Notes: generated from the sequence alone by a model not told the origin. 64,000 nucleotides of DNA from Cytophagales bacterium Alg240-R148 (GCA_900537185.1 LS999826.1:186001-250000); one strand, 5' to 3'. Counted from the first letter of the stretch, positions 1-9,522 are shown. Translations and numbers: made by a program.

Positions 1-944
1 CTGAAAAGTTAATCAAAAGTGTGGTAGCGCAAAGGAGCATCAAAACAGCTGAAGAAATTACAGAAATTGAAAAAGCGGTTTTATTGACCAATAAAATGCA
101 CTTAACTGCAATGAAGATGACCCGCGAAGGGATGAAAGAATCGGATATTGCCGGTGCTGTTAATGAAATACCATTAAGTGCGGGTGGTCAATTGTCTTTT
201 CCTGTTATACTAACAAAAAACGGACAAATACTACACAACCACTACCATGGCAATACCATCCAGGTTGGCGATATGATTTTATGTGATTGTGGAGCTGAAG
301 TAGCCTCAGGGTATGCCGGAGATATGACCAGAACTTTTCCAGTAGGTGGAGAATTTACACAGCGCCAAAAAGAGTTGTATGATATTGTGGTACAATCGCA
401 TAGAGCGAGTGTGGAAGCATTAAAACCAGGCGTTCGATTCAAAGATGTACATCTATTGGCCTCTAAAACGTTGGTGGAAGGGCTTACTGATATCGGCCTT
501 ATGCGGGGCAACGCGGAAGAAGCCGTAGCGGCTGGTGCACATACCATGTTTTTTCAATGTGGGTTGGGCCATATGATGGGGCTGGACGTGCACGACATGG
601 AAGATCTTGGAGAACAATACGTTGGTTATACAGACTCTTTTAAGAAAAGCACGGAGTTTGGGTTGAAGTCATTGCGCTTGGGAAGAGAACTAGAACAAGG
701 GTTCGTACTCACAGTTGAGCCTGGAATATACATCATTCCTGAATTAATTGACATGTGGAAATCGGAAGGAAAGTATGCTGAATTTTTGAACTACGATTTA
801 CTTGAAAAATATAAAGATTTTGGAGGCATAAGAGTAGAAGAAGACTTTGTTATTACGAAGTCAGGAGCGGATCTTTTAGGAGAGGCCATCCCTCTAGATT
901 CCGCAGATGTAGAAAACGTTAGAAGAGGAGAGCTCGTAATGTAA
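1..944 (+). CDS. Xaa-Pro aminopeptidase (M24 family), 5' end cut by window
   Basis: C-terminal catalytic part of an M24 'pita-bread' metallopeptidase that removes N-terminal residues preceding proline. The frame is open to the left edge of the window, so the true start and the N-terminal creatinase-like domain lie outside. The GTG at 21 is internal, not a start. Numbering from that GTG, all five metal ligands are visible: D89 (ILCDCGAE), D101 (GYAGDMTRTF), H184 (GLGHMMGLDVHD), E233 (TVEPGIY) and E273 or E274 (RVEEDF). H191 is the usual second active-site His. The run of ligands is that of PepP-type aminopeptidases rather than methionine aminopeptidase, which is shorter and lacks the long insert before the last Glu. 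A strong terminator follows. It is probably a cytosolic peptide-salvage enzyme. Family certain, exact specificity inferred. Confidence 0.93.
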   Translation, partial: EKLIKSVVAQRSIKTAEEITEIEKAVLLTNKMHLTAMKMTREGMKESDIAGAVNEIPLSAGGQLSFPVILTKNGQILHNHYHGNTIQVGDMILCDCGAEVASGYAGDMTRTFPVGGEFTQRQKELYDIVVQSHRASVEALKPGVRFKDVHLLASKTLVEGLTDIGLMRGNAEEAVAAGAHTMFFQCGLGHMMGLDVHDMEDLGEQYVGYTDSFKKSTEFGLKSLRLGRELEQGFVLTVEPGIYIIPELIDMWKSEGKYAEFLNYDLLEKYKDFGGIRVEEDFVITKSGADLLGEAIPLDSADVENVRRGELVM

Positions 945-965
945 TAAGAGTTTTTTCTCAATTTA

Positions 966-1000
966 AAAGGCCAACAATAGCAAATTGTTGGCCTTTTTTT
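966..1000 (+). terminator. Rho-independent terminator of the M24 peptidase gene
   Basis: AAAAGGCCAACAAT and ATTGTTGGCCTTTT form a near-perfect long stem with a short A-rich loop, followed by a T-run. It lies 22 bases after the stop at 944 and separates this gene from the TPR gene at 1132. Confidence 0.9.
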
Positions 1001-1131
1001 ATGTGGCATACTGTTTGATATTCTTCCAACGAACTTATCTTAGTAGAACAAGATGTAGTATTTGAGTGCATAATTAAAAAAAATACTTCCCTAATTTTCT
1101 TAGATTTACCAAGATAGAAATCTTATAACCA

Positions 1132-4100
1132 ATGAAATACGCAATTCATATTTTGTTTTTACTGGCTACGCTGTCTTTTCAGGCGTCGGCACAAGAAGAA
1201 AAATCTGCTGAACAAAAGGCCTATGAGTCGGGTCTAGAAAAACTTGAAAATGGAGATTACAGAAATGCCATTCTTGATTTTTCTCAATGCATCAATTCCA
1301 ACTTTGACAACAAAGAAGTTTATGCCAAAAGAGGGATTGGGTTTTACCATCAAAAAAATTATGAAAAAGCAAAGGCAGATTTTGATGAAGCTGTAAAAGG
1401 CAAGATCAATACAATGGAATTGTATGAGTACCGAGGTTTAGCGAAATATAAGTTAGATGATTTCCAATCCAGTATTGCAGATTTTGAAAAGGCAAGTGGC
1501 ATGGGGATGAAAAATGGAGAAGCCTATTATTTTTTGGGCAATGCACATTTTAGACAAGAAGGGTATAAAAAATCTATAAATGCGTATACCAAAGCCGAGC
1601 AAAATGGGTTTAAGTCTGAAAAATTGTACAACAACAAAGGGAAAGCATACTTCAATACCAAAGATTATAACAATGCTGTAGACAACTACAGCAAAGCTTT
1701 GAAAGAAAAAGCGGACTATGAAAAGGCCCTTGAGAATAGAGGAGAAGCGTACTGGGAGCTGAAAAATTATGACAAAATAATAGAAGACTACAGCGCTCTT
1801 ATTAAGAAAGGAAAGAACAAAGCGAATTTCTTTGGTAGACTGGGCTTGGCCTATTATCAGAAAAAAGATTATCCAGCAACAATCGAAAACTTAATAGCCG
1901 CTACAAAAAGAGGGGGCAAGGAAGTTGCGTATTACGAAGCTTTGGCTTTGTCTTATGCTGCGCAAAAGGAATATGCCAACGCCATGCGGTATTGCAGCAC
2001 GGCCATTCAAAAGGGAGTGGATACAAAAGAAATTTATGAAGCCCAGGCCATGGGTGCGGTCGAAACAAAAAACAACAAAGTAACGGAAGAGGCAATCACA
2101 AAGGCAATGGAACGGGGTAGTAAAAATGAAAACTACTATATGTGGCGGGGTATGGCTAGAATTCAACTGCGCAAAACAGACTTGGGCAAAGCCGATTTAA
2201 TTCAAGCATTTGAAAACAATACCATCCAGGTAGAAGCAGCTTTGATTTTAGCAGATTTAAGTTTGGATGCCACCAACTATGCTGAAGCAATAAAGTATTA
2301 TAACAAAGCAGTTGCTTTAGGGGATGCCGGTACTGCCACCCAACAAAAAATTGGAGATTGTTATTTGGCCCAGCAAAAATATACAGAAGCAGCGGCTGCT
2401 TATTCGAAAGCTCTTGCCGCTGATGCGGCCAACAAGAAGGCCTTGGCAGCAAGAGCGCAGTGTTATTTTGAGTTAAAAGATTGGAGCAAATCGGCAAGTG
2501 ATTACCAAGCCTTGGTAGACGCTGGAGATCGAAAATCCGAATATTATACCAATTTAGCGCTGTCCCATTACGAACTAAAAGAATATGCACCATCAAGTGA
2601 GGCCATGAACAAGGCCATTGCAGCAGGTGCTTCAAAGCCCGCCAACCAAAAGGTTTATGGTATGGCCCTGTTCCATCAAAGTAAATTTAAGGAATCGGTA
2701 GCGCCCTTGACGAAGGCATTTAACGGTGGAGAAAAAGACCAGGAGGTAGCCATTGCGCTTGGTAAAGGGAGGTACTTATCCAAAGATTATCAAGGTGTTA
2801 TAAAAGCGTTGTCTGGTGTTCAATCGGAAGATAAAGAAGTGAACCTTTTCTTAGGAAATGCCTACTACAAAATGAAAAAACAAGAAGAGGCAGCACCGTA
2901 TCTCGAGAAGGCCATAAATTCAGGCGCGAAAGACTATGATGCGTTTTATTTTTATGGCAATATAAAGTTTACTTCGAAAGAATACGCAAGTGCAGAAAAA
3001 AATTATACCAGTGCACTTGCCATGCAAAAGGACGACCACATCCTGTTCAACAATAGAGGCAAGGCCCGATATGAACAGAAAAATTTATCAGGTGCTATTG
3101 AAGATTACAATGAAGCTTTAAAGATTGATGCAAATTATGGAAAGGGTTACATCAACAGAGGTACTGCAAAGTTTGATTCAGAAGACCACCAAGGTGCATA
3201 CGATGATCTGAAAAAAGCTTTGTCATTGGCTGGAGAAGATAAAAAACTGGTGCAAATGCTCGGGCTGTCGGCATACCAAATCAATAACAAAGAGGCCGCG
3301 GAACAATATTTATCGAAGGCGATCCAACTCAACATAAAAGACCCAAGATTGAACCATTATTATGGCTTTATTTTATTGGATAAGGAGGATTTTAGAGGTG
3401 CGGAGGCCCAACTAACGCTGGCCCTTGAAAATGGAATTTCAAATGGAGAGGTTTACGGAAAAAGAGGCGTGGCGCGTTACCATAATAAAAAATACCAACC
3501 GGCAATCGACGACCTCAACCAAGCAGAAAGCGAAGGAGGTAACGCTGTATTGCTGTTTGAGACCAGAGGGAAATCTTATTACCAAATAAAAAATTATGAC
3601 AATGCCTATCGAGATTTAGAAACAGCTAAGAATAAAGGTTCAAAGGACAGTGAGGCCTATTATTTTATGGGCAATGCAGCGTTTCAATTGGACAACATGG
3701 CCAACGCTATTACGGCTTATAATTTGGCCGAAACCAATGGATTTAAATCTGAGTTGTTGTACAACAACAGAGGAAAAGCCCAGTTTACATCTCAAAAATA
3801 CAAAGAAGCTTTGGTAGATTACAACCAGGCACTTTCCATAAAGGCAGACTATGACAAGGCCATAGAGAACAGAGGAGAAGTACAATATTTTCTTAAAGAT
3901 TATACCAATGTAATCGCCGACTTAAGCAAATTAAACAATGCAAACAAGCTGAAAGGAAAGGGCTTGTCTTATTTGGGTAGGTCTTACTACGAAACTGGAG
4001 ACAACGAAAATACAGTATTGATTTTGACCAAAGCAGTAAATGCTGGGCAAAAAGATGGTGGTACTTTTTATGCAAGGGGCAACGCTTATTATTATTTGTC

Positions 4101-5316
4101 GCAATTCGAAAATGCAGTAGCAGACTTGAAAAAAGCAATTGAAGCAGGGGAGTCTGACAAACGGTTGTGGACCAACAGTGGGTTGGCAAAAGCAAAATTA
4201 GAAAGTTTTGGTCCGGCAGTGGCAGACTTAGAAAGAGCCAAAGAAATGGGAGGTGGAACAGACGAAGTGCTCTACTTCTTAGGAAAATCTAAATATGAAA
4301 CCAAAGATTACCCCGGAGCAGAAACTGAATTGTCTGCTGCCATTTCTAAAAACTCGAATAGAGGAGCATCTTACTTTGTTCGTGGCAATGCACGGTTTAG
4401 ACAAGAGAACTACGAAGGAGCCATAGGAGATTATAAAAATGCCATGGGCAAAGGAGTGGAAGAGCCAATGCTTTACAACAACTTAGGCAAGGCCTACCAA
4501 CTCGCAGGCAAATTAGAAGAGGCTATAGTGGAGTTATCGAAAGCAGTTGAAAAAGACCCAGAATACAGCCGAGCATATCAAAACAGAGGCACCACTTATT
4601 ACCTGAAAAAAGATTACCAAAAGGCAATTGATGATTTTTCTAATTATGAAAAATTGGTTGAAAAACCTTCAAAAACTGCTTTTAGAATGCGTGCCGAGAG
4701 TCATTTTGAGTTAGAACAATATGCGTTTGCTATTTCTTATTATTCCAAATTGGAAGATGCAGGAGGGATAAAATCTGCTGGTAGTGTGAAAATGGCCAAG
4801 TCCTATGAGAAGTTGAATCAGTACGAAGCAGCTTTGGAGGTGATTGAAAATTTACTTAAAAAGGATAAATCATTGGCAGAGGCCTATATGGTAAAAGCTA
4901 CTTGTAGTTTGTTTTTAGAAGATTTGAGGGGTGCATTGGATGCATTAAATAAAGCCATCAATATTGACCCTAACAACCCAGACGCCTACTTTAACCGAGG
5001 GATGATTCACGAGGCAAATGAAAAATTTGAGGATGCGATTGTAGATTTTACCATGGTAGTGAAGCTAACACCCGAAGATCCGAACGGATATTACAGTTTG
5101 GCCAATGCCAAAGTTTCTGCAGATGATATTGAAGGTGGTTTGTATGATATTGGTAAGGCCATTGAACTGAATGATAAAGAAGGCAATTACTTTAGAGTCC
5201 GTGGCAACCTGCATTATCGATTGCAGCAAACGAGTAAAGCCTGTGAAGACTGGAAAACAGCAAAAAGTCTTGGCGATTCTAAAGCTTCCTTTTTTATAAA
5301 CAAATATTGCAAGTAA
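1132..5316 (+). CDS. Giant secreted TPR-repeat protein (1394 aa)
   Basis: Signal peptide at residues 1-21 (hydrophobic core FLLATLSF, probable cleavage after QASAQ). Almost all the rest is tandem TPR units of about 34 residues, recognisable by recurrent 'YxxRGxAxYxxxxYxxAIxDxxxA' phrasing. No enzymatic domain is visible, and the C terminus ends in a short Cys-containing tail. The order of units around residues 80-230 recurs around 790-940, with near-identical phrases (EAYYFLGNAHF and EAYYFMGNAAF; NGFKSEKLYNN and NGFKSELLYNN). The gene therefore seems to have grown by duplication of a block of about 710 residues. TPR solenoids bind other proteins, so a periplasmic or outer-membrane scaffold is plausible; the partner is unknown. 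The threonine aldolase gene starts 3 bp after its stop, suggesting co-transcription. Confidence 0.85.
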   Translation: MKYAIHILFLLATLSFQASAQEEKSAEQKAYESGLEKLENGDYRNAILDFSQCINSNFDNKEVYAKRGIGFYHQKNYEKAKADFDEAVKGKINTMELYEYRGLAKYKLDDFQSSIADFEKASGMGMKNGEAYYFLGNAHFRQEGYKKSINAYTKAEQNGFKSEKLYNNKGKAYFNTKDYNNAVDNYSKALKEKADYEKALENRGEAYWELKNYDKIIEDYSALIKKGKNKANFFGRLGLAYYQKKDYPATIENLIAATKRGGKEVAYYEALALSYAAQKEYANAMRYCSTAIQKGVDTKEIYEAQAMGAVETKNNKVTEEAITKAMERGSKNENYYMWRGMARIQLRKTDLGKADLIQAFENNTIQVEAALILADLSLDATNYAEAIKYYNKAVALGDAGTATQQKIGDCYLAQQKYTEAAAAYSKALAADAANKKALAARAQCYFELKDWSKSASDYQALVDAGDRKSEYYTNLALSHYELKEYAPSSEAMNKAIAAGASKPANQKVYGMALFHQSKFKESVAPLTKAFNGGEKDQEVAIALGKGRYLSKDYQGVIKALSGVQSEDKEVNLFLGNAYYKMKKQEEAAPYLEKAINSGAKDYDAFYFYGNIKFTSKEYASAEKNYTSALAMQKDDHILFNNRGKARYEQKNLSGAIEDYNEALKIDANYGKGYINRGTAKFDSEDHQGAYDDLKKALSLAGEDKKLVQMLGLSAYQINNKEAAEQYLSKAIQLNIKDPRLNHYYGFILLDKEDFRGAEAQLTLALENGISNGEVYGKRGVARYHNKKYQPAIDDLNQAESEGGNAVLLFETRGKSYYQIKNYDNAYRDLETAKNKGSKDSEAYYFMGNAAFQLDNMANAITAYNLAETNGFKSELLYNNRGKAQFTSQKYKEALVDYNQALSIKADYDKAIENRGEVQYFLKDYTNVIADLSKLNNANKLKGKGLSYLGRSYYETGDNENTVLILTKAVNAGQKDGGTFYARGNAYYYLSQFENAVADLKKAIEAGESDKRLWTNSGLAKAKLESFGPAVADLERAKEMGGGTDEVLYFLGKSKYETKDYPGAETELSAAISKNSNRGASYFVRGNARFRQENYEGAIGDYKNAMGKGVEEPMLYNNLGKAYQLAGKLEEAIVELSKAVEKDPEYSRAYQNRGTTYYLKKDYQKAIDDFSNYEKLVEKPSKTAFRMRAESHFELEQYAFAISYYSKLEDAGGIKSAGSVKMAKSYEKLNQYEAALEVIENLLKKDKSLAEAYMVKATCSLFLEDLRGALDALNKAINIDPNNPDAYFNRGMIHEANEKFEDAIVDFTMVVKLTPEDPNGYYSLANAKVSADDIEGGLYDIGKAIELNDKEGNYFRVRGNLHYRLQQTSKACEDWKTAKSLGDSKASFFINKYCK

Positions 5317-5319
5317 TTT

Positions 5320-6342
5320 ATGACAATAGATCTTAGAAGTGATACGGTTACCCAACCAACTTCTGCCATGAAGGAGGCCATGTTGGCTGCCCCAATTGGA
5401 GACGATGTTTTTGGAGAGGACCCCTCTATAAATGCACTGGAACAAAAAACAGCGGCAATGTTTGGAATGGACCAAGGCCTGTTTTGTCCATCGGGTACTA
5501 TGACCAACCAAATAGCCCTAAACGTTTTGTCCCAACCATATGAAGAAGTTTTGTGTTACCAAGGCTCGCATGTTTACAGGTACGAAGGTGGAGGTGCAGC
5601 AGGAACTAGTGGTTTGTCGTTTAGGTTGTTAGAAGGTAAAGAAGGCCAGGTACTACCCGATGAAGTTCTCGCCAATATTAATCCCGACGACCAGCATTTT
5701 CCTGTAAGCAGTGTATTAAGCTTGGAAAATACTGTAAACAAAGCTGGAGGAACTGTTTATACCGAACAAGCCATTAAAGAGCTTTCGGCTCTGGCTTTAG
5801 AAAAGGGATTAAAAAGGCACTTGGATGGTGCTAGAATATTCAATGCCTTGCGCGTAACAGGGCAAACCACCGAAAGTTTGGGGAAGTATTTTGACACCAT
5901 TTCAATTTGTCTTTCAAAAGGGTTGGGTGCTCCAGTAGGGTCTCTTTTACTATCTAAAAACTCTTTTTCTAAAAGAGCCCGGAGGATGAGAAAGGTTTTG
6001 GGCGGAGGCATGCGACAAGCAGGTTTTCTTGCTGCTGCTGGCAGTTATGCCCTGGACCAACATATTGTTCGATTGGATGAAGACCATGTTAGAGCTAAAA
6101 AAATTGGTACAATATTAAGTGCCTGTAATTTTGTTAGCAAAGTCATCCCGCCGGTCACCAATATTGTTATTTTTGAAGTAGCAGAAGGTATAGACGATGG
6201 GATTTTTCTACAAGATATGGCGTCCGTTGGCATATTGGGTGTCTCGTTTGGGAAAAACCTCATTCGGTTGGTAACCCATCTCGATTTTGACGATACGCAA
6301 CTGACCTTGTTGGAAGAAAGGTTAAAGGGCCTCCAAAAGTAA
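5320..6342 (+). CDS. ltaE: Low-specificity L-threonine aldolase
   Basis: PLP-dependent fold-type I enzyme that cleaves L-threonine or allo-threonine to glycine and acetaldehyde. At 340 aa it has the usual family length. The N terminus IDLRSDTVTQPTSAM is the family signature. HLDGARIFNA (D169) is the PLP-pyridine contact region, and SICLSKGLGAPVGS carries the Schiff-base lysine K200. FCPSGTMTNQ supplies phosphate contacts. It begins 3 bp after the large TPR gene, so the two are probably transcribed together although no functional link is evident. The next gene is convergent. I am confident of the family; stereospecificity cannot be read from sequence. Confidence 0.95.
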   Translation: MTIDLRSDTVTQPTSAMKEAMLAAPIGDDVFGEDPSINALEQKTAAMFGMDQGLFCPSGTMTNQIALNVLSQPYEEVLCYQGSHVYRYEGGGAAGTSGLSFRLLEGKEGQVLPDEVLANINPDDQHFPVSSVLSLENTVNKAGGTVYTEQAIKELSALALEKGLKRHLDGARIFNALRVTGQTTESLGKYFDTISICLSKGLGAPVGSLLLSKNSFSKRARRMRKVLGGGMRQAGFLAAAGSYALDQHIVRLDEDHVRAKKIGTILSACNFVSKVIPPVTNIVIFEVAEGIDDGIFLQDMASVGILGVSFGKNLIRLVTHLDFDDTQLTLLEERLKGLQK

Positions 6343-6561
6343 CTTCCTCCCTATGCGAGCCCACCTTCCAATTGATGAATAGGGCATAAGGTACTTTTTT
6401 CGAATGGCACCAATGTGCTCTTCTCAAGAACAGATGGCAACCATTTCCATGTAGAAGTGAAAATTATACATAAACAGAAGCAGTATCTGCAAAATAACCG
6501 GTAAAGAATTATGTTTTTGTACCTGGCGGTGTTTGAAAAAATCAAATTCTAATCCAAGCGT

Positions 6562-7035
6562 TTATATGCCTGCTTGTGTGCGCAAATAATGAACAAGAGC
6601 TTGCGGTTCTGGAACTCCTATTATGTTGGTATATATTTTGTACCCCGCTTCATCCATTTTACCAACATAAATTTTAATAGTTCCTATATTGGGTTTTAAA
6701 CCAAAAAACTCATTGGTGCTGCACACTTCTAACATGTCGGCATACAGAATGGTCTTGGTAGTGGCTGTGAAAAACCAAGAATAACCTTTTATTTGCAGTG
6801 CGGCAGAGCCGATAACGTACAATATTTTGTTGCACACAAAAATGTAAAAACCCAACCAATATAGGCCTGGGATCAATAAAATATAAGGTGTGATTAAATC
6901 TAGAAGGGATTCTTTTGGGGCTAATAAAAAGAGGAGTACCGAGCAGGCAATGAGAAAAAATGGGAATATCAACTTATATTTTAAGTACAACCACTTATTG
7001 GGTCTAAGGTGTGATTTCTTTAAATTTGAGATCAT
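6562..7035 (-). CDS. Small membrane protein with bacterial PH-like domain
   Basis: 157 aa, not assigned to a named protein. Two hydrophobic segments (about residues 23-42 and 48-70) form a hairpin in the membrane. They are followed by a soluble beta-rich part with the pattern of bacterial PH (bPH/DUF304-like) domains: 'LYVIGSAALQIKGYSWF', a TTKTILYADMLEV strand, 'GTIKIYVG', and a final helix 'PEPQALVHYLR'. This arrangement recalls the YdbS/YdbT type, which are small membrane proteins of unknown role. It starts just downstream of the M3 peptidase terminator on the same strand, so it may have its own weak promoter or depend on readthrough. The PH-like call is inference from pattern only. Confidence 0.6.
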   Translation of the reverse strand: MISNLKKSHLRPNKWLYLKYKLIFPFFLIACSVLLFLLAPKESLLDLITPYILLIPGLYWLGFYIFVCNKILYVIGSAALQIKGYSWFFTATTKTILYADMLEVCSTNEFFGLKPNIGTIKIYVGKMDEAGYKIYTNIIGVPEPQALVHYLRTQAGI

Positions 7036-7048
7036 ATTCTAAAGAAAA

Positions 7049-7078
7049 AAAAGGAGGCAATAAGGGTGCCTCCTTTTT
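7049..7078 (-). terminator. Terminator of the M3 oligopeptidase gene
   Basis: On the minus strand AAAAGGAGGCA and TGCCTCCTTTT form a stem of about 11 bp, followed by a T-run, directly after the stop codon at 7081. The plus strand also carries T residues after the stem, but no plus-strand gene ends here. Confidence 0.85.
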
Positions 7079-7080
7079 AG

Positions 7081-8808
7081 TTAATTTAGTTTGTCAAGTT
7101 CTGTCTTTACAAAGGCAATTAAATCTTTGATATAAGCACTGCTAAAATCAAATTGGATGTCGGCAGCCTTGTAAAGTTCTGGAATGGATCTTGTGTATCC
7201 CAGTTTTAATGCATTCAAATAGGCTTCTAGTCCTTTTTTTGGATCTTGTTTGTAATTTTTCCAAACTGCAATAGCGCCCAACTGGGCCATGCCATACTCA
7301 ATGTAATAAAATGGTACTTCATACAAATGCAATTGTTTTTGCCACAGGAAATCTTTGATCAGTCTCAAGTCACTCCAGTCGGTTATGTTGTCAGAAAAAG
7401 CATCAAAAATAACATTCCACTCTGCTGCCCTTTCTTCTTCACTGTGTCCTGGGTTTTCGTAGATCCAATGCTGGAATTTATCAATGGTGGCCACCCATGG
7501 CAAGGTTTCTATAATTTGCTCTAAGTGTTCTCTTTTGGCCCTCTTTAGATCGGCTTCCTCCTCAAAATATACGTCCCAATGGTCCATTGTGATTAACTCC
7601 ATAGACATGGAGGCCAATTCGGCAACTTCCGATGGGGTGTGCTTAAAATCATTGAGCTCTAAATCGCGCATAACAAACGAATGTACAGCGTGCCCACCTT
7701 CGTGCAACAATGTCACCATATCTCGCAAAGTGGAGGTGGCGTTCATAAAAATAAACGGTACGCCAATTTCTGATAAAGGGTAGTTGTAACCGCCAGGTGC
7801 TTTGCCCTTTCTAGATACCAAATCTAAATGCCCCATTGCTTTCATGATGCGCAAACGGTCTCCTAAAAAAGGATCCAATCGATCGAAACAAGTAATGGTT
7901 TTGTCCAATAAATCGTCGCCTCCTTTAAAAGGTTTCAAAGCAGGCGAATTTTCGGGGTCCACGGCCTTATCATATGGTTTTAAAGAAGGTACATTAAGTT
8001 GGGCCTTCCTTTTAGAAGCCAGTTCATTCAAAAGAGGTACTACTTCTTGTTTTACTGATTCATGAAAATTGAAACAATCTTGTGGCGTGTAATCGAAGCG
8101 CCCCATTGCTGCAAACATGTAATCTCTGAAGTTGTCGAAATCGGCATTTTGACCCACTTCATTTCTAGTGGAGATGAGTTCGGAGTAAAGCTGGTTAAGG
8201 GCCGATCTATCTTGTAACCTTCTTTCGGAAATGGCAGAATAAACCAACTTTCTTTTTTCTCTGCTGGTGTCTTGTAGGTGTACGCCTGCTTGTTGCATGG
8301 TGCATTCCTGGCCATCAATTTCAACTGTCATAGCGCCAGATATTTCACCGAACTTTTTGGATAGTTGTTGCAGTTTGGTTTGCAGCGGTACATTTTCATC
8401 CCTGTAAATCTCCAATGCCTTTTGCATGCCACGAATCATGATGTCAAAGCCCTCTTCCTTTTTTAAGGCTTCTATGGCTGGTGATGCCATGGCTTTTTCA
8501 TTAAGTTCATTGTTGAGTGGGGCAATGTTGGGCTGTATGGTCGTAACAAAGTGCATGTAGGCCTCTTGGTTTTTCTGATCTGTAGTATCACATGTCATGC
8601 GGATGTACCGCCAGCCAAGGTCTTCTGATATGCAAGATTCCAATTCACTTCTGTCCAACATCCAACCTCTCAAGGTAGGTGCATCTTCAATATTCACCTT
8701 TAATAACGCATCGTAATAAGGTTTTAATTGTTCCCATTCTGTTATTTTAAAGTCTTCTGTTAAAAACCTTCTGATCGGTCTTTTTAGTGCAGCAATGTTT
8801 TCACTCAT
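7081..8808 (-). CDS. M3 family oligoendopeptidase
   Basis: Zinc metallopeptidase of 575 aa that cleaves short peptides in the cytosol (PepF/oligoendopeptidase F-like). The zinc motif HEGGH (H369, E370, H373) lies in DMVTLLHEGGHAVHSF, and the third ligand Glu is expected in the helix EVAELASMSMELI (about 394-406). The C-terminal Tyr-rich segment 'PFYYIEYGMAQLGA' holds the substrate-binding residues typical of M3 enzymes. There is no signal peptide. The thioesterase gene ends 11 bp upstream on the same strand, so the two are probably co-transcribed (thioesterase, then peptidase), ending at the terminator at 7049-7078. Family certain, substrate range inferred. Confidence 0.94.
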   Translation of the reverse strand: MSENIAALKRPIRRFLTEDFKITEWEQLKPYYDALLKVNIEDAPTLRGWMLDRSELESCISEDLGWRYIRMTCDTTDQKNQEAYMHFVTTIQPNIAPLNNELNEKAMASPAIEALKKEEGFDIMIRGMQKALEIYRDENVPLQTKLQQLSKKFGEISGAMTVEIDGQECTMQQAGVHLQDTSREKRKLVYSAISERRLQDRSALNQLYSELISTRNEVGQNADFDNFRDYMFAAMGRFDYTPQDCFNFHESVKQEVVPLLNELASKRKAQLNVPSLKPYDKAVDPENSPALKPFKGGDDLLDKTITCFDRLDPFLGDRLRIMKAMGHLDLVSRKGKAPGGYNYPLSEIGVPFIFMNATSTLRDMVTLLHEGGHAVHSFVMRDLELNDFKHTPSEVAELASMSMELITMDHWDVYFEEEADLKRAKREHLEQIIETLPWVATIDKFQHWIYENPGHSEEERAAEWNVIFDAFSDNITDWSDLRLIKDFLWQKQLHLYEVPFYYIEYGMAQLGAIAVWKNYKQDPKKGLEAYLNALKLGYTRSIPELYKAADIQFDFSSAYIKDLIAFVKTELDKLN

Positions 8809-8819
8809 AGTGGTTAGGG

Positions 8820-9383
8820 TTATTTTTCTGGTATTTTTACTTCACAACGTTCGCCGTCCACCAAGGCCAGTGCTTTGTTAAGCGACCAGTCTTGTTTGGA
8901 TTGCTGCATGTCGTTTTGTGAACTTCTTTTAATTTCTTTTCTGTCGATGGCTTCTACAAACCTTCTAATGTCTTCTTTAGATTCTAACATTAAAGGAGGA
9001 ACCATTGTTGGTTTGTCGCTTTCATCTTTTGCTACCATAGTAAAGTAAGAAGTATTGGTGTGTTTGACCATACCTTTTTTTACATTTTCGGCAATCACTT
9101 TGATTCCTACCACCAAGGAGCTTCTGCCAACGTAATTCACAGAGGCTTTCAAGGAAACTAAATCTCCAACTTCAACTGGCATAAGGAAATCCACGGTGTC
9201 AACAGAAACAGTTACACAGTAGTTGCCCGCGTGTTTGCTTGCACAGGCATAGGCCACTTTATCCATCAGTGATAATAAAATCCCACCATGTATTTTTCCT
9301 CCAAAATTGGCATAAGAAGGAATCATCAATTCTGTAATGGTAGTTTGAGAATGTTTGGCTGATTTGGCCGATTGTACTGTCAT
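8820..9383 (-). CDS. Acyl-CoA thioesterase, hotdog fold
   Basis: 187 aa. The hotdog domain occupies about residues 15-140: 'ANFGGKIHGGILLSLMDKVAYACASKHAG' is the central hotdog helix of the BFIT/YciA class of acyl-CoA thioesterases. 'DTVDFLMPVEVGDLVSLKASVNYVG' and 'TSYFTMVAKD' are typical strands. The enzyme hydrolyses acyl-CoA to free acid and CoA. The C-terminal 45 residues are charged and helical, longer than in YciA. It is the first gene of a probable two-gene unit with the M3 peptidase. A 9-bp-arm inverted repeat lies 11-42 bases upstream of the start and may be an operator or leader hairpin. Chain-length preference is unknown. Confidence 0.92.
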   Translation of the reverse strand: MTVQSAKSAKHSQTTITELMIPSYANFGGKIHGGILLSLMDKVAYACASKHAGNYCVTVSVDTVDFLMPVEVGDLVSLKASVNYVGRSSLVVGIKVIAENVKKGMVKHTNTSYFTMVAKDESDKPTMVPPLMLESKEDIRRFVEAIDRKEIKRSSQNDMQQSKQDWSLNKALALVDGERCEVKIPEK

Positions 9384-9393
9384 ATGCTTCTGT

Positions 9394-9425
9394 TTTCTGC
9401 AATTTCATAATTTCGTTTGCAGAAA
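9394..9425 (-). repeat. Inverted repeat upstream of the thioesterase gene
   Basis: Arms TTTCTGCAA (9394-9402) and TTGCAGAAA (9417-9425) are perfect inverted copies separated by 14 bases. The element sits 11-42 bases before the thioesterase start on the minus strand. It could be a dimeric repressor site or a leader hairpin; no T-run follows, so it is not a standard terminator. Confidence 0.5.
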
Positions 9426-9463
9426 TCCAGTGTTTTTAACAATATTTAGTGGATCCTTGAAAG

Positions 9464-9497
9464 GCAAAAAAAGCAGCCGGTAGAAACCAGCTGCTCT
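9464..9497 (-). terminator. Terminator of the RskA-C-like lipoprotein gene
   Basis: Read on the minus strand, AGCAGCTGG...CCGGCTGCT forms a stem followed immediately by TTTTTTT. It lies 26 bases beyond the stop at 9523. This isolates the lipoprotein gene from the thioesterase unit. Confidence 0.88.
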
Positions 9498-9522
9498 CAC
9501 TACTAAAAAATAAACTCAAGTT

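Noticed and set aside
1132-5316. Repeated short DNA phrases suggestive of a repeat array
   Set aside because: They are codons of degenerate TPR units in one long frame, not spaced identical repeats.
6351-6545. Possible 64-residue minus-strand gene
   Set aside because: No signal peptide, family pattern, promoter or conserved wording; it lies in a convergent gap and is likely chance.
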